This document shows, piece after piece, positions 62,993 through 64,000 of a stretch of DNA of 64,000 nucleotides. The notes under the pieces were generated by a model, which did no database searches, was not told where the DNA came from, and saw nothing but the letters and a program-made list of their open reading frames with translations. Origin of the DNA: Eunapius fragilis (lineage: Eukaryota; Porifera; Demospongiae; Spongillida; Spongillidae); contig OY811973.1 in assembly GCA_963681505.1 (NCBI GenBank), positions 5,242,128 through 5,306,127 of the forward strand, written 5' to 3'. How positions within the stretch are numbered: the first letter of the stretch is position 1; the number at the start of each line of letters is the position of its first letter. The translations under genes and the position numbers were made by a program.

Positions 62993-63406
62993 CAGGGATC
63001 GAAATATTCTTGAAAAAGTACCTGCACAAGGTGCAGATGGAGTATCTATACTTCCTGCACTTTGGCATGTCTACCTGCACACTTGTAGACACATGCATGA
63101 TTGTGCATGTATTTTTTAAATTGTGATTTGGCAATATGAATTAATTTATTTGCATGAATTCTAACGCTGCCATGCAGGAACATCACTAGTCAAAATACGG
63201 GCCTTCTTTGGCGGCATTTTGATCGTTAACCACTGTTAACCATCATTTTTTACGCATGCGCGCGTAAGCTAAATGCTTTCTATTCAATGTAAACTACGTT
63301 CGCCTGCACTTACCTGCGCAAAGTGCAGGTATACGTATAGGGCTACCTGCATACTGAAAAAAGCACCTGCGCGGCGCAGGTGCAGCACACGGTATTTCGA
63401 ACCCTG
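62993..63406. mobile_element. 414-bp MITE with CAGGG ends and 5-bp duplication
   Basis: CCTTG at 62988-62992 and 63407-63411 flanks ends CAGGGATCGAAATA and, read inward, CAGGGTTCGAAATA. Internal ACCTGCxC..GxGCAGGT palindromes recur near both ends (63020, 63320, 63367). Non-coding. The ends resemble hAT termini but the duplication is 5 bp. Confidence 0.75.
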
Positions 63407-63411
63407 CCTTG

Positions 63412-64000
63412 AAGCCATATGAACTTTAGAACTAGAGTTATAGCTTGATCCTGATATTATACCAGCAATAGAGGAATGAAATAGAAAATTATAGCACTCT
63501 CAGAATGGTCAAGACCATTGTGTCGGAAATAGGTGTTCAAAATAAATAAAAGCATGTCAATGGTTAAAGGAATTAATTTATATGCATGTCAGTTTTGGAA
63601 ATGTGTATCTTGTGAATATAAGGGCTAGTATAATAATCGGATAAGTTGTTGAAATACAAAGGTATATTAAATATAAAGATAGGGCTATACATGTAGACTT
63701 TATACTTCGAATATAGCACAAGCACCAGGCCAGCCCTTGTATAATACATGTACAAACCTCACACCAGACCAGCCCCTGAATAATAAAGAACATTTAGCTT
63801 GGTGGGATGTGAAACGCAGGCTCATAGATGCTGTTACCAGCCAATCGGACCACCCCCTACCCCAACCCATTCAGTGATAGAGCCATGCTTTATGGGATAT
63901 CATATGCCGTAATAAGAGTAGGGAGTGATAGCGTCACACATCAAATTTCTGCCTCATCCCTCAGTTATCACATCAGGTAGAAAATGACTGGCCTATGATG
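63412..64000. other. No gene recognised at window end
   Basis: AT-rich sequence, with CCAGACCAGCCCCTG-like words near 63730-63775. No LTV1 exon was recognised here. Confidence 0.35.

Noticed and set aside
1-64000. tRNA or rRNA genes
   Set aside because: No T-loop GGTTCGAATCC context with a matching cloverleaf was seen apart from the primer-site complements, which are retroelement parts.

Overview
The window looks like nuclear DNA from an invertebrate animal, and a sponge is plausible. The basis is AT-rich spacer DNA, short spliceosomal introns with GT..AG borders, conserved eukaryotic genes (LTV1, an ARL6IP4/SR-25 homologue, kinesin-4-like exons), an ankyrin/coiled-coil/TKL-type kinase gene, and a very heavy load of transposable elements. 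No bacterial operon, CRISPR array, rRNA or tRNA gene was seen. Species assignment is inference only.

Layout. 0-9 kb: a repeat fragment with a tRNA-iMet-like primer site, a decayed Y-x-x-N-P-E repeat reading frame, a foldback element, a large mirrored purine/pyrimidine tract (4.26-5.13 kb), a piggyBac C-terminal relic and diverged tandem repeats. 9-19 kb: a plus-strand gene with ankyrin exons (9.0, 16.7 and 17.15 kb) and a final exon (17.43-19.09 kb) that encodes a 7-residue-periodic coiled coil and a complete protein kinase. Its large intron holds a decayed minus-strand Ty3/gypsy element (A). 19.4-30.5 kb: a retroelement-linked domain; Ty3/gypsy element B (20185-24571, 5-bp target duplication); and the gag of a third gypsy element (C), which is interrupted by a 4.4-kb TTAA-flanked insertion and by a 212-bp TA-flanked palindromic MITE. 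30.5-35.5 kb: a cysteine-rich reading frame split by a hAT transposon (31177-35374, 8-bp duplication), which itself carries a piggyBac element (TTAA).

35.8-40.95 kb is the best preserved mobile element: a Ty3/gypsy element with two 238-bp LTRs, a CTCTC target duplication and a tRNA-Leu primer site. Its integrase lies before its reverse transcriptase, the Gmr1-like (copia-like) domain order. 41-47 kb is mostly unassigned, with a Tc1/mariner relic and weak exon candidates. 47-49.4 kb carries minus-strand exons resembling the KIF21 stalk. 50-53 kb holds a DQTAHN-type reading frame and a 30-bp minisatellite with open frames on both strands. 53.68-54.51 kb is a complete four-exon ARL6IP4-like gene (minus). 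55.6-56.05 kb is an unrecognised reading frame. 57.2-57.8 kb is a second mirrored purine/pyrimidine tract. 58.75-62.39 kb gives the first three exons of LTV1 (plus); intron 2 is packed with palindromic elements and GT-rich minisatellites.

The host genes look like housekeeping functions (40S ribosome biogenesis, an SR-type nuclear protein, microtubule transport) plus one lineage-expanded kinase. They are interleaved with at least four LTR elements and many small inverted-repeat elements. Several insertions are nested, and removing an insert plus one target duplication rejoins the surrounding reading frame, so their order can be read from the sequence.
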